Shown in pieces: positions 6,864 to 6,904 of a DNA stretch of 6,904 bases. Location: assembly GCA_028287885.1 (NCBI GenBank), contig JAQBOT010000156.1, forward strand, positions 1 through 6,904, given 5' to 3'. The number at the start of each line of letters is the position of its first letter. Positions within the stretch are counted from its first letter, which is position 1. Below the pieces are notes generated by a model, which was given only the letters and a program-made list of their open reading frames with translations, ran no database searches and was not told the origin of the DNA. The translations under genes and the position numbers were made by a program. The DNA is from Pedobacter sp. (GTDB taxonomy: Bacteria > Bacteroidota > Bacteroidia > Sphingobacteriales > Sphingobacteriaceae).

Positions 6864-6904
6864 ATTAGAGTCTTAACAACAAACACCTTCTAAGAGCGTT
6901 TAAA

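Larger units (their letters stand above)
6588..6904. other. Non-coding region upstream of the minus-strand glycosyltransferase
   Basis: About 317 bp hold no convincing gene. It is A/T-rich, has stops in all frames I followed, and contains several symmetric elements listed separately. As the 5' flank of the gene read leftward from 6587 it should carry that gene's promoter, but I found no good TAnnTTTG box on the minus strand. The nearest is CAACTTTG, reading leftward from about 6803, which differs at the first base and has no correctly spaced -33 element. No tRNA, CRISPR or transposon end was recognised. The neighbouring gene beyond the right edge is not visible. Confidence 0.6.

Noticed and set aside
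1..6904. CRISPR arrays, insertion sequences, tRNA genes, toxin-antitoxin or defence genes
   Set aside because: Looked for on both strands; no regularly spaced repeats, transposase motifs, tRNA T-arm sequence or matching protein motifs were seen.

Overview
The window looks like part of a cell-surface glycan (LPS or exopolysaccharide) biosynthesis locus from a Bacteroidota bacterium, most likely a Sphingobacteriaceae-type organism such as Pedobacter or Mucilaginibacter. That placement is an inference. It rests on moderate G+C, gene starts that mostly lack Shine-Dalgarno sequences, a TAnnTTTG-type promoter candidate, and the flavour of the glycosyltransferases. No marker gene confirms it.

Layout: (1) 1-240, the C-terminal end of a gene that enters from the left edge, perhaps a glycosyltransferase. 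(2) 241-332, a short intergenic region with a candidate promoter. (3) 333-5689, five tightly packed plus-strand genes: an MsbA-like ABC exporter, two tandem paralogous GT2 enzymes of the chondroitin-polymerase-N-domain type, and two unrelated GT2 enzymes. Junctions are +11, -4, +12 and -8 bp, so a single transcription unit is likely. (4) 5700-6587, a convergent minus-strand glycosyltransferase-like gene ending 10 bp from the operon's last stop codon. (5) 6588-6904, a non-coding stretch of about 317 bp with a perfect 10-bp inverted repeat, a 12-bp palindrome and a weak hairpin followed by T6.

Working model (inference): the GT2 enzymes act one after another at the cytoplasmic face of the inner membrane, adding sugars to a lipid-linked acceptor (lipid A-core or an undecaprenyl-linked glycan). 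The ABC exporter flips that product or a related one across the membrane. The tandem GT2 pair arose by duplication. Its N-terminal nucleotide-sugar half stayed similar (71 of 102 residues identical by hand count), while the later part diverged, which would fit similar donors and different acceptors.

I found no RNA genes, CRISPR arrays, insertion sequences, toxin-antitoxin or defence genes, and no convincing evidence of a new kind of system. The most interesting points are the paralogue pair, the exporter's unresolved substrate, and the structured non-coding right end.
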